Part shown: positions 8,309-17,164 of the stretch, piece by piece | How the letters are laid out: each line of letters begins with the position of its first letter | Numbering within the stretch: position 1 is the first letter of the stretch | NCBI GenBank assembly: GCA_965214585.1 | Contig: OZ243957.1 | Location: 2,604,001 to 2,668,000, forward strand | Source of the DNA: JAHCHG01 sp965214585 | GTDB taxonomy: Bacteria; Acidobacteriota; Blastocatellia; Pyrinomonadales; Pyrinomonadaceae | Length of the DNA stretch: 64,000 nt | Direction of reading: 5' to 3' | Notes under the pieces: model-generated | Database searches by the model: none | What the model saw: only the letters and a program-made list of their open reading frames with translations | What the model was told of the DNA's origin: nothing | Made by a program: the position numbers and the translations under genes

Positions 8309-9718
8309 TTACATATGAATCGTCAAATCGTGAACGCCTTCGGCGGCTTCCATCATTGATTCGGAAACCGTCGGGTGAGCGTGAATCGTTCTGCCGAGTT
8401 CGTCCGCCGTTGTTTCAAGCTGCATTGCGACGCAGGCTTCGGCGAGAAGTTCCGTCGCGTGCGGTCCGATGATGTGAACGCCTAAAACTTCGTCGTATTT
8501 CTTTTCGGCGACGATCTTTATGAAACCGTCGGTTTCGCCCAAGATTCGCGCCTTGCCAGATGCCGAAAAGGGGAATTTGCCGACTTTTACATCGTAGCCT
8601 TCTTCCTTCGCTTTGGCTTCGGTCAAACCGACCGACGCGACTTCGGGATCGCAATAAGTGCAGTTCGGGACGATTCGCATATTTATCGGCTGAACTTTTT
8701 TCCCTGCCAATCTTTCGACGACTACGATTCCTTCTTTTGACGCGAGATGCGCGAGCCACGGCGTGGCGACGACATCGCCGATTGCAAAAACATTCGGCTC
8801 GGCGGTTTCGTAAAATTCATTGACTTCGACCACGCCTTTGTCGTTGACTTTGACTTTTGTATTTTCAAGTCCGAGATTTTCCAGATAAGGCATTCTGCCG
8901 ATGGCGACGAGAACCATTTCGGCTTCGAGTTCGACGGTTTTATCTTTTGCGTCTTTACCCGAAACTTTGACCGAATTTTTCAGCTTTTTCATCGTGTCGA
9001 GTTTTACGCCGGTCAGACATTTGATGCCTTGTTTTTTGAAACTTCGCTCAAGCTGCTTCGATACTTCTTCATCTTCGACGGGAACGATTCTGGGCATCAG
9101 TTCGACAACGGTTGTGTCGCAGCCGAAACGCGCGTAAACGCTGGCGAATTCTACGCCGACCGCGCCCGAACCGATGACGATCATTGATGTCGGGACGCTT
9201 TCGAGTTCTAAAATATGATCGGAATTGACGACCTGCTTGCCGTCCGTTTCAAAACCTTTGATCGGACGCACAACCGAACCTGTGGCGATGATTATATTTT
9301 TTGTGTCAATTGTTTCTTTTTTGCCATTGTTGAGCGCGACTTCGACTTTGCCTTTTCCCGTGATTTTGCCGAAACCGTTGAAAACCTTGACTTTGTTTTT
9401 CTTCATCAAAAACCCGACGCCGTTTGAGTTTTTCGTTACAACGTCCGATTTGTATTTTTGAACTTTTTCAAAATCGTAACTCAAGTTCTCAACGCTCAAA
9501 CCGTAATCTTCAAAATGTCCGGCTTTTTGATAAAGATGCGCCGCGTTTAATAATGCTTTTGTCGGAATACAGCCGCGCAAACCGCACGTTCCGCCCAGAC
9601 GCTCGCCTTCTTCCTTTTCGACGAGAGCCACTTTCAAACCCATCTGCGCTCCGCGAATTGCCGCAACATAGCCGCCCGGACCGCTTCCGATAATCGTTAC
9701 ATCAAATTGTTCTGCCAT
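8309..9718 (-). CDS. lpdA: dihydrolipoyl dehydrogenase (E3)
   Basis: 469 residues, full length. It reoxidises the dihydrolipoyl arm of 2-oxoacid dehydrogenase complexes using FAD and NAD+. Seen here: FAD-binding GSGPGG (11-16), the redox disulfide Cys45/Cys50 in GGTCGLRGCIPTK, the NAD-binding GSGAVGVEFA segment, the second FAD motif ending in FAIGDV, and the interface catalytic pair His448 (HPT) and Glu453. The GLR between the two Cys differs from the common LNVG/TNWG. The last 19 codons exist again at 5066-5129. E1-alpha and E1-beta genes of a 2-oxoacid dehydrogenase lie elsewhere in the window, as does lipB; no E2 gene is seen. Confidence 0.95.
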   Translation of the reverse strand: MAEQFDVTIIGSGPGGYVAAIRGAQMGLKVALVEKEEGERLGGTCGLRGCIPTKALLNAAHLYQKAGHFEDYGLSVENLSYDFEKVQKYKSDVVTKNSNGVGFLMKKNKVKVFNGFGKITGKGKVEVALNNGKKETIDTKNIIIATGSVVRPIKGFETDGKQVVNSDHILELESVPTSMIVIGSGAVGVEFASVYARFGCDTTVVELMPRIVPVEDEEVSKQLERSFKKQGIKCLTGVKLDTMKKLKNSVKVSGKDAKDKTVELEAEMVLVAIGRMPYLENLGLENTKVKVNDKGVVEVNEFYETAEPNVFAIGDVVATPWLAHLASKEGIVVVERLAGKKVQPINMRIVPNCTYCDPEVASVGLTEAKAKEEGYDVKVGKFPFSASGKARILGETDGFIKIVAEKKYDEVLGVHIIGPHATELLAEACVAMQLETTADELGRTIHAHPTVSESMMEAAEGVHDLTIHM

Positions 9719-9847
9719 TTACTATCCTCTTTTTATAAAAATTTTTGGTATTGCGAATAAAACATTATAAGAATTTATCGTTCACTAAGCTAGTTGAGTG
9801 GAGAAATGATTTAAATAACAGACGGCAGAATAAAATCTGAAGTTACG

Positions 9848-9878
9848 CGGCAAAAACTCGTGTAAGAAGTTTTTGCCG
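9848..9878 (-). terminator. hairpin after the FG-GAP protein gene
   Basis: CGGCAAAAACT (9848-9858) pairs with AGTTTTTGCCG (9868-9878) around a 9-base loop. It lies 55 bases past the stop of the FG-GAP repeat gene on the minus strand. The rest of 9719-9932 holds no recognisable feature. Confidence 0.6.
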
Positions 9879-9932
9879 ACTTGAAAATTTACCCTTGAAT
9901 TTTCGCAAAGCGCGGCGGATTGGCAAAAGGAT

Positions 9933-12137
9933 TCACTTTATGGCGGAGTTGTTACCCGCATTCGACAGGGGTATGTCGCCGCTGATTCCGAAACTTATTA
10001 TTTTTGTGCCGGACGAAGTGGCGTTGATATACCAAGTTGAATTTGAAGCGCGAAAGACCGCCGCATCCGTCAGATTATCGCCGTCATAATCGCCGGGCGC
10101 GGCAATATCTCCGGCTGTGCCGAAAGGAAAGGAAAAATAACTTCCGTTTTCACTTCGCCTAATTAACCATTCGCCGCTGTTTGGTCGAAAAACCGCAATG
10201 TCGGCGGCGTTATCGCCCGTATAATCGCCGGGCGCGGGAATATCTCCGGCTGCGCCGAATTTTACCGCTAAAAGTCCCATAGATGAACGCTGTATCCACC
10301 ATTGTCCGACTGTCGGGCGATAAATTGCAATGTCCGCCCGCCCGTCGCGGTCATAATCGGCAGCAACGGGAACGTCTCCGTTTGCTCCGAACTGTTGAAT
10401 TTTAACTTGCCCGTCGCTTGAACGCAGAATATACCAACTTGCCGTAGATGGACGAAAAACGGCAGAATCGGCTTTCCCGTCGCGGTCAAAATCGCCGGCA
10501 ACGGGAATATCTCCCGAAGTTCCCAGAGGATATGAGTAAAAACTATTATCTTCGCTTCGCAAAATGAACCATTCACCCGTGGATTCGCGCCAAAAGGCAA
10601 TGTCTGTTTTCCCGTCGCCCGTATAATCGGCGGGAACTATCTTGTCCGACGTTTTTCCGAACTGAAACGCTCCGCTTTTGTTGTCGGAACTGCGCGAATA
10701 CCACCATTCGCCTGAATTCGGTCTGAATATGGAAATATCCGTTTTCCCGTCGCCGTCAAAATCAATCGGTTTTGTTGAAATATTCAAACTTTGGTCAATG
10801 TATATGGTTTTGTCATCTATTGAAAACTCGAACCGCAAAGCCGCCGAGCGCGATTCCGATTCGGTCAAAGCCGGAATATTTACGGTTAAGGCTCTCGAAC
10901 CGAAACCGTGCGTATTTTGAATTTCCAGCCACGTTGAATGATTGATCAAAGACCATTTGCAGTTCGGCTGCGTTTCCAAATAAACAGTTCTGACAGCCGC
11001 GTTTCGAGCGACAGTTAATGCTTGCGGCGTAAGCGAAAACGTGCAGTTTAAACCCGCCTGATTGATGGTAAAGGTTTTTCCGCCGACATCTATCGTCGCC
11101 GTGCGAGCCGCGCCGTTATTGTGCTGTGCGGTAAAAGTAATTGTTCCCGTTCCGTTTCCGCTTCCGTCGGATAAAATAAAAGCGGAGTTTGAACGAACCG
11201 ACCAAGTGCATCCCGCCGGAGTATTGATCTGAAAACTTCCGCTTGTTTCCGTCGCGGGAATATTTACGCTTGCCGGACTTAAAGAATAATTGCAGGCGGC
11301 TGATTCCTGCGTAAATGTAAAACGCTGCTGCGATGTGATAGAAGGTGCGCTGCTTACCTCTATATTCCCCGTGCGAACTTCTCCGCTACCGTTTTGATCT
11401 ACCGTGTATGTAACAATGCCGGGACCGATGCCGCGGCTTTCGGTTGCCGCAAATCCGCTGATAGAATATGCCTGCCAATGACATTCGGGCTGCGTGTTCA
11501 CATTAAAAGTGTAAGTTCCGCCGACTCCGGGAATGCTTGCCGTCGTCGGAGAAACCGAATATGTGCAGGGCTGCGAACCACTCAGTTTCAAAACGTAACC
11601 GCCGAGGTAATCCGCAAAAACCGAATTTGCAAGGATTATATACAAACCCGTTTCCGGCAGAGTTACGCTGATGCGCGAATCGGTATTGCTTCCGCCGTCG
11701 TCATCTTCGACTACAAAACTACCCGATTCATTACTAATTCCCAAATAAGTATCAAAACTGCCGGACTCTAGTAAAATCGTAATTTGCTGTCCTTGCTGCC
11801 CGCTGAAAGAATAAAAATCAGCGTAAGAACCGTCTTCAAGCCGGCAATCCGTATCATTTAACGCCGCGCCGACGGTTTCCCCGACGCTTATCGGAATAAG
11901 CGTTTCACAAGGATTTTCTCCCGCGAAAACGGCTGAATTCGCCGGAGCGATCAATTTGAAAGGATTAGCCGGATTCTTTGACCTTATAAGTTCCGAAAAA
12001 TCTTTTTTCGGAGTTTTTCCCGCTTTGTTCAAATTTTGCCCGAATAAACTTTGAGCATTCAGCGAACTGATGGCGATTGATAGAAATATTAAATTAAGAC
12101 ACAAAAAAACTAGCTTCTCGGTTAAAAATATCTTCAT
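9933..12137 (-). CDS. secreted PPC/BACON/FG-GAP repeat protein
   Basis: 734 residues with an N-terminal secretion signal (FLCLNLIFLSIAISSLNAQS). Domains in order: a PPC-like beta-sandwich (about 75-175, ending in DDDGGSNTDSRISVTLPETGLYI), three BACON-like Ig domains each beginning with a C-x-Y/F-S-L/V-x-P strand (about 190-450), then an FG-GAP/VCBS-like C-terminal propeller. The propeller has about seven blades of the form DFDGDGKTDISIFRPNSGEWW, the D-x-D-x-D loops being typical Ca2+-binding positions. This architecture is typical of acidobacterial surface or secreted adhesion proteins. Ligand unknown. Confidence 0.88.
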   Translation of the reverse strand: MKIFLTEKLVFLCLNLIFLSIAISSLNAQSLFGQNLNKAGKTPKKDFSELIRSKNPANPFKLIAPANSAVFAGENPCETLIPISVGETVGAALNDTDCRLEDGSYADFYSFSGQQGQQITILLESGSFDTYLGISNESGSFVVEDDDGGSNTDSRISVTLPETGLYIILANSVFADYLGGYVLKLSGSQPCTYSVSPTTASIPGVGGTYTFNVNTQPECHWQAYSISGFAATESRGIGPGIVTYTVDQNGSGEVRTGNIEVSSAPSITSQQRFTFTQESAACNYSLSPASVNIPATETSGSFQINTPAGCTWSVRSNSAFILSDGSGNGTGTITFTAQHNNGAARTATIDVGGKTFTINQAGLNCTFSLTPQALTVARNAAVRTVYLETQPNCKWSLINHSTWLEIQNTHGFGSRALTVNIPALTESESRSAALRFEFSIDDKTIYIDQSLNISTKPIDFDGDGKTDISIFRPNSGEWWYSRSSDNKSGAFQFGKTSDKIVPADYTGDGKTDIAFWRESTGEWFILRSEDNSFYSYPLGTSGDIPVAGDFDRDGKADSAVFRPSTASWYILRSSDGQVKIQQFGANGDVPVAADYDRDGRADIAIYRPTVGQWWIQRSSMGLLAVKFGAAGDIPAPGDYTGDNAADIAVFRPNSGEWLIRRSENGSYFSFPFGTAGDIAAPGDYDGDNLTDAAVFRASNSTWYINATSSGTKIISFGISGDIPLSNAGNNSAIK

Positions 12138-12323
12138 TTTAACTATTGGTAATTCCTGTTAAATTTCGCAGTTTAATTTTTGCAGAAAACTGCCGATTAA
12201 ATAATAATTTTTCCGCTTAATATTGTAAAGAAAAAAGGACTGTCATCACCGTCCGCTTTAAACTTTTCGGTAAAAGTTTATTTCAAACGATCTTCTCTGA
12301 GATCAATCTGAATAAGACCGACT

Positions 12324-13226
12324 TTATTTTAAGATTTCCAAAAGCCTGTCGGGAAAATCGGTCATAATTCCGTCCGCGCCCGCTTCGATTAAGCGTTTCA
12401 TATCGGCTTTGTCGTTGATCGTCCAGACGTGGACTTGGAGATTTAGTTTGTGCGCCGCGTCTATAAAATCTTTTGTAACAAACTGTAAACCGCCCAATTT
12501 TTGAGGAATTTGAAGTGCCTGCATTTCGGGCGCATAGCTTTTGTCCAGACCGAGTTTGTATCGCGCCAGAAAATTGCTCGCTTCCGAAGGGCTTGCCGAT
12601 GTCGCAACTTCGGGACATTCGCGGCGAAAATTTGCGATTATTGACTGGCGGAACGAGCCGACGATAACTTGGTCTTTTTTATTAAATTCGCCGAGCAGTT
12701 CGCACAAAATTTTTTCCGGCGCGGGCGTTTCGTGTTTCGGTTCGATGTTAAATTTCGCGTCGGGAAATTTCTCGAAAACTTCGCGCAGAGTCGGAATCGT
12801 AATTGATTTGCCGCGAAACGGAAACGTCTTTCCGCCGTCGTTCGTCCAGCGAAAACCGGCATCGAGTTTTCTGATTTCATCAAAAGTCATTTCGGCAACC
12901 GCGCCCGTTCCGTTCGTTGTGCGGTCAACTTTTGCGTCGTGAATCACAACCAATTTTCCGTCGGATGTGCTTCGCACGTCGAGTTCGATCACGTCAACGC
13001 CCAATTTTAACGATCTCTCGAAAGCAAAAAGAGTGTTTTCGGGAAAAAGTCCCGCGCCGCCGCGATGCGCGATGATTAGCGGTGTTTGGACGAGTTCTTT
13101 TGTAAAAATCTTGCGTTCGATTGCGGGTTTGCCTTCTGACATCGCCAGATAGAAATAAGTTACGCCTAAAATTGCGGCAACAAATAAAGTAAAATATGAA
13201 AACCATTTGAGAATTTTTCTAAACAC
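12324..13226 (-). CDS. glycerophosphodiester phosphodiesterase
   Basis: 300 residues. A single N-terminal membrane helix (about 10-28) anchors a GDPD TIM barrel facing the periplasm. Family residues visible: IIAHRGG (His54), PENT (Glu64), ELDV (Glu81, Asp83), VVIHD (His96) and DRTTNGTG. The C-terminal strands EP(K), VHVWTIND and GADGIMTDFPD complete the barrel. It hydrolyses glycerophosphodiesters to an alcohol and glycerol-3-phosphate. It stands alone on the minus strand and ends 186 bp from the FG-GAP protein gene. Confidence 0.92.
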   Translation of the reverse strand: MFRKILKWFSYFTLFVAAILGVTYFYLAMSEGKPAIERKIFTKELVQTPLIIAHRGGAGLFPENTLFAFERSLKLGVDVIELDVRSTSDGKLVVIHDAKVDRTTNGTGAVAEMTFDEIRKLDAGFRWTNDGGKTFPFRGKSITIPTLREVFEKFPDAKFNIEPKHETPAPEKILCELLGEFNKKDQVIVGSFRQSIIANFRRECPEVATSASPSEASNFLARYKLGLDKSYAPEMQALQIPQKLGGLQFVTKDFIDAAHKLNLQVHVWTINDKADMKRLIEAGADGIMTDFPDRLLEILK

Positions 13227-13580
13227 ATTTTACATTTTACTAATTTCAAAAGTCGCTGTATATCGGTTGCGGCTTATTCGCGTATTTTCCGTTGAAAAGG
13301 GCGTTAAATAAGCAGGACTGAAAAGTATTCGGGTTTATCAAGATTTCTGATCTCTAAATCTTAAAACAGACAAAATAATCGGGAAATGAGAATTACGCAG
13401 ACAATTAAAGGGCAATTCTCAATTCTCAATTATTTTGTTGTATCTTTTTGCAAATTATTTTGCTTGATTATTTATACGCAACTGCTCAAATTGTTTGATT
13501 TTTCATTCGTCTGAAAATATAAATTTCAAAAAAATCCGTGCTTATCCGTTTCTGTTTGCGGCTTGATATTCTTTTGCGGC
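13227..13580. other. gene-free stretch before the foldback element
   Basis: AT-rich sequence with no convincing ORF, RNA or promoter. Short AATTCTCAATTCTCAATT repeats near 13415-13432 are the only pattern noticed. Confidence 0.5.
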
Positions 13581-13830
13581 AGTGAACTAAAGGTAATGCT
13601 CTATCAATTGCCGTCTGCTTTAGCTGACGGAAAGATTGCTGACAAGATAATCGGCTTTAGCCAAATTTCAAAAATATATTAATCATCCTATCTGCTTTAG
13701 CTAAAGCAAATAAGGAATAAATTTAATTTAATAGTTCGGCTAAAGCCTGTCTTTTGCTGCAAACTAAACCGTCAGCTAAAGCAGACGGCAATTGATAAAA
13801 AAAACTTGTCAGCATTACTTTTAGTTCACT
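13581..13830. repeat. 250-bp foldback (MITE-like) element with nested palindromes
   Basis: Outer arms AGTGAACTAAAGGTAATGCT (13581-13600) and its complement (13811-13830) match 19 of 20. Next, 13603-13630 and 13769-13796 are perfect 28-base inverted repeats. Inside lie a GGCTTTAGCC/GGCTAAAGCC pair and a perfect 16-base palindrome, TGCTTTAGCTAAAGCA (13692-13707). There is no ORF inside. The right end supplies the last codons and stop of the SRPBCC gene. This looks like a non-autonomous mobile foldback element. Confidence 0.8.
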
Positions 13831-14288
13831 ACCTCTTTTGTTAAAATTTCCTTTACGGCTTTCTGCCGAAAATCGAATATATAATTGAGTTCGCGGCGCA
13901 CAAGCGGATGCGCTAAATCTCCAAACGGTTCAAACGGCAGGCGGTAACGAACTTCGTCTTCGATCAGAGTTTGATTTTCGGCTAATTTCGTAAAAGTGTG
14001 CCGGTGAATCCATTGCCGGTAAGGACTTTTCAGAGCCTCGTCCACAAAAACATCCGGCGGCTTCCATTCAGCGATAATCGTCTGCCATTTTACGGGAAAA
14101 CCGCGCACTTTCAGCTTATAATCAATCAAAGTTCCGGCTTTAATATTAAACGGCTGCGGTGTCGTGATCTGAAAATTCAGTTCGGGCGGCGTGATGCGTT
14201 CCAAATTTTGCGCGTCGGCGAAAAAGTCGAAAACTTCCGTAATCGGCAGTTCCAAAGTCAGTTCGCGTGTTAAAATGTGTTCTGCCAT
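13821..14288 (-). CDS. SRPBCC-family (START/COQ10-like) ligand-binding protein
   Basis: 155 residues, cytoplasmic. It has the SRPBCC helix-grip pattern: a first strand (ILTRELTLELPITEVFDFFADAQNLERITPPEL), mid strands around YKLKVRGFPVKWQTII and EVRYRLPFEPFGDLA, and a long C-terminal helix. Members bind hydrophobic ligands; the closest remembered group is the stand-alone cyclase/dehydrase-type proteins also found fused to SDR epimerases. The final residues VVN and the stop codon fall inside the right end of a foldback element, so the native C-terminus may have been altered by its insertion. Confidence 0.85.
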   Translation of the reverse strand: MAEHILTRELTLELPITEVFDFFADAQNLERITPPELNFQITTPQPFNIKAGTLIDYKLKVRGFPVKWQTIIAEWKPPDVFVDEALKSPYRQWIHRHTFTKLAENQTLIEDEVRYRLPFEPFGDLAHPLVRRELNYIFDFRQKAVKEILTKEVVN

Positions 14289-14394
14289 TATTTTTTAATC
14301 GAAAAACTTTTTTCAAATATTCTATCATTTTCGCTTTTATTTCCGCGTCTTTTGTGTTGATATTTGATTAAAATTTTTTCCATTTATTTCCAAA

Positions 14395-15504
14395 ATGCGA
14401 ATTCTGCAAATTTGTTCGGCAAAAAACTTCGGCGGCGGCGAAAAGCATCTGGTTGATCTGATCGGCGGTTTGACCGAACGCGGACACGAAATTTTCATCG
14501 CCGCCCCGAAAAATTCGCCGGTTCTCGAAAAATTGCCCGAAATTCCAAAAGAAAATATTCTGAAAATCAGTTTGCGAAATTCTCTGGACATTTTCGCGGC
14601 GAGAGGAATTGCAAAATTTATCGGGAAAAAAAGCGTCGAAATCGTTCACGCGCATTTGGCAAAAGATTATCTGCCCGCAAGTTTTGCCGTAAGATTTGCG
14701 GAAAACGCCAAACTCGTCTTAACGCGCCACGTTCTTTTCCCAATGAAATCGGCTCACAAACACGCGCTCGGAAATGTTTCAAAAGCGATTGCCGTATCAG
14801 ATGCCGTCCGCGAAAATCTGCAAAAGATTTTTCCGCCCGAAAAAATTGTCGTAATCCCGAACGGAATAAAAATTGAAAATCCGGCAAACATTGATTATAA
14901 AAAACTGCGCGGAAAATTTCGATTCGAGCAGAGTATTCCGCAAAACGCTTTATTAATCGGCACAATCGGCGAATTGAAATTCTTGAAAGGTCAGAAGGAT
15001 TTTGTAAAAGCGGCGAAAATAATCGTTGAAAAATTTCCCGACGCGCATTTTTTACTGATCGGCACGGACAATTCGGCAAACAAAAATTTTGAACGCGAAC
15101 TCGAAAAAATGATCGCCGATTTTGATCTAAGCGGGCATTTTACAAAAATCGCTTGGGTTGAAAACACCGCGCCCACGCTTTCCGCTTTGGACATTTTCGT
15201 TTCCGCTTCACACACGGAAAGTTTCGGCTTGGCAATTCTCGAAGCGGCGGCAGCCAAACGCGCAATTGTCGCCACCGAAACCGAAGGTGCAAAAGAATTG
15301 ATCGAAAACGGTAAAAGCGGAATTTTAACCGAAATTGCAAATCCCGAAAAACTTTCAGCCGCAATTTGCGAACTTTTAATTGATAAAAACTTACGGAAAA
15401 CTTTGAGCGAAAATGCACAAATTCGGGCAAATGAAAATTTCAGTCTGGAGAGAATGGTTGACGAAACGGAAAAAGTTTATAAGGATTTGAAAACTCATCT
15501 CTAA
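14395..15504 (+). CDS. GT4-family glycosyltransferase
   Basis: 369 residues, GT-B fold. The N-terminal domain starts MRILQICSAKNFGGGEKH with the Gly-rich acceptor-side loop. The C-terminal nucleotide-sugar domain shows GTIGELKFLKGQKDFVKAA and the E-x7-E motif in SHTESFGLAILEAAAAKR, followed by the donor-contacting GAKELIENGKSG. It likely transfers a sugar from a nucleotide-activated donor to a lipid or glycan precursor; substrate unknown. It is divergent from the SRPBCC gene, with a gap of about 100 bp between starts, and has no glycan genes beside it. Confidence 0.9.
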   Translation: MRILQICSAKNFGGGEKHLVDLIGGLTERGHEIFIAAPKNSPVLEKLPEIPKENILKISLRNSLDIFAARGIAKFIGKKSVEIVHAHLAKDYLPASFAVRFAENAKLVLTRHVLFPMKSAHKHALGNVSKAIAVSDAVRENLQKIFPPEKIVVIPNGIKIENPANIDYKKLRGKFRFEQSIPQNALLIGTIGELKFLKGQKDFVKAAKIIVEKFPDAHFLLIGTDNSANKNFERELEKMIADFDLSGHFTKIAWVENTAPTLSALDIFVSASHTESFGLAILEAAAAKRAIVATETEGAKELIENGKSGILTEIANPEKLSAAICELLIDKNLRKTLSENAQIRANENFSLERMVDETEKVYKDLKTHL

Positions 15505-15672
15505 AAACGATTTTTGTCGTCAAGATGGAAAATTATCCGATTAAACTATTTCAATTGGTTATCTGTTTTCACATTTAATTTTCAAAATCTCCTTAGTTTC
15601 GTTGAACGATTTTTCTAATTGGTTGATGCCGTTTTATTCGACATATTTTCCCGCGTTTGATATTGTTTGATT
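15505..15672. other. gap after the glycosyltransferase gene
   Basis: AT-rich, nothing recognised. With the next two entries it makes up the roughly 370-bp gap between the glycosyltransferase gene and serA. Confidence 0.4.
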
Positions 15673-15804
15673 ATGTTAAATTTCAAAAAAGGTTATTACG
15701 AAGAATTAGAATTTCTGAGAAGATTCAAAAATAGACCCGAAACTTTGAGCAGATTTTTTGCCGTTGTCGTTATCGCCTTGTCGTTTGTTTGTTTTTTTAG
15801 GTAA
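15673..15804 (+). CDS. possible 43-residue single-helix membrane peptide
   Basis: ATG to TAA, 43 residues: a charged N-terminus (FKKGYYEELEFLRRFKNRPE) and one hydrophobic helix (RFFAVVVIALSFVCFF) with positive-inside polarity. A clear intrinsic terminator follows 25 bases later. No ribosome-binding site is visible and I know no homologue, so it may be chance. Confidence 0.3.
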   Translation: MLNFKKGYYEELEFLRRFKNRPETLSRFFAVVVIALSFVCFFR

Positions 15805-15828
15805 TTCGTCAGAGAACAGAAAATTTTT

Positions 15829-15859
15829 AACGAGAGCGGTTTTCCGTTCTCGTTTTTTT
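15829..15859 (+). terminator. strong intrinsic terminator directly upstream of serA
   Basis: AACGAGA and CGG pair with CCG and TCTCGTT around a TTTT loop, and seven T follow. Only 19 bases separate it from the serA ATG. TATAAT at 15864-15869 suggests that serA transcription starts anew with a very short leader. Confidence 0.75.
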
Positions 15860-15878
15860 CATTTATAATTGCTGGTTT

Positions 15879-17114
15879 ATGCAAAACGAACAGACATCTT
15901 ATCCACGAAATAAAATTAAAATTCTGCTGCTCGAAAATGTTTCCGAATCGGCAATTGCGGAATTTGAAGCAAACGGTTACACGGAAATCAAAAGGCTTTC
16001 GGGCGCACTCAGCGAAGACGATTTGTGCGAAGCGATCAAGGGCGTTCACATTGTCGGGATTCGCTCGAAAACGCAGATTACGGAGAAAATTTTGGACTGC
16101 GCCGACAAACTTCTGGCAATCGGCGCGTTCTGCATCGGCACGAATCAGATTGATCTGAAAACGGCGACCAAGAAAGGAATCGCCGTTTTTAACGCGCCTT
16201 ATTCAAACACGCGCTCGGTTGCCGAACTCGTGATCGGGCTTTTTGTAATGCTTATCAGAAAGATCAGCGACAAAAATCTCGCCGCGCATCGGGGCATTTG
16301 GCTCAAAGAAGCGAAGGGAAGTTTTGAACTTCGCGGGAAAACTCTCGGAATCGTCGGCTACGGAAATATCGGTTCGCAGGTTTCGATTTTGGCGGAAAAT
16401 ATGGGCTTAAATGTGATTTATTACGACACGCTGACGAAACTTCCGCTTGGAAACGCGAAACAGGCGAAGACTTTGAAGGAACTTTTGAAAAAATCCGACA
16501 TCGTAACGCTGCACGTTCCTTCGAGCGAAACGACGAAAAATATGATGAACGAAACGACGCTCAAAGACTTGAAAACGGGCGCGATTTTCGTCAATTATTC
16601 GCGCGGCGACGTGGTTGATTTGGACGCGCTCAAAAATTTGATAGAAAACGGCGCGATTTCCGGCGCGGCGATTGACGTTTTTCCGCAAGAACCGAAATCA
16701 AAGGGCGAAGAATTTGAAACGGTTTTGCAGAATCTGCCAAACGTGATTTTAACTCCGCACATCGGCGGTTCAACCGAAGAAGCGCAAATAAACATCGGCA
16801 CGGACGCGGCTTCAAAATTAATCAAATATCTCGAACTCGGCTCGTCAAACGGCTCGCACACAGTTCCGCCCGTCAGCCTGCCCACACAAACCGGCACGCA
16901 CCGCATTCTGCACATCCACGAAAATATTCCCGGCGTTCTAAGCGAAATAAACTCGCGCCTGTCCGAGAAAAATATAAATATTTTAGGGCAGTATCTGAAA
17001 ACAAATGAGGAAATCGGCTATGTAATTTTGGATGTTGATACAAAACTTTCCAAAAAAGCGTTTGAGATTATGCAGCAAGTCAAAGGGACGATAAAAACGC
17101 GAATGGTTTATTAA
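15879..17114 (+). CDS. serA: D-3-phosphoglycerate dehydrogenase
   Basis: 411 residues, the length of E. coli-type SerA. It catalyses the first step of serine synthesis, oxidising 3-phosphoglycerate to 3-phosphohydroxypyruvate with NAD+. Visible: the substrate-domain start, NAD-binding GYGNIGSQ, the catalytic Arg in NYSRGDVVD, the catalytic His in TPHIGGST and a C-terminal ACT domain (about 340-411, ILHIHENIPGVLSEIN) that usually binds serine for feedback inhibition. It is preceded by a terminator and a TATAAT box with almost no leader. The AT-rich restriction-modification genes follow 50 bp downstream. Confidence 0.95.
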   Translation: MQNEQTSYPRNKIKILLLENVSESAIAEFEANGYTEIKRLSGALSEDDLCEAIKGVHIVGIRSKTQITEKILDCADKLLAIGAFCIGTNQIDLKTATKKGIAVFNAPYSNTRSVAELVIGLFVMLIRKISDKNLAAHRGIWLKEAKGSFELRGKTLGIVGYGNIGSQVSILAENMGLNVIYYDTLTKLPLGNAKQAKTLKELLKKSDIVTLHVPSSETTKNMMNETTLKDLKTGAIFVNYSRGDVVDLDALKNLIENGAISGAAIDVFPQEPKSKGEEFETVLQNLPNVILTPHIGGSTEEAQINIGTDAASKLIKYLELGSSNGSHTVPPVSLPTQTGTHRILHIHENIPGVLSEINSRLSEKNINILGQYLKTNEEIGYVILDVDTKLSKKAFEIMQQVKGTIKTRMVY

Positions 17115-17164
17115 AATTTGAACTTGAACTTGCTCTATTTCCTTAATAAATTTAAAGTTTGGAT

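Noticed and set aside
8415..8759. Arg-rich ORFs on both strands within lpdA
   Set aside because: Typical alternate-frame shadows of a real gene with this codon usage.
15696..16049. 117-residue minus ORF over the serA start
   Set aside because: Antisense of the serA N-terminus and its terminator; no features.
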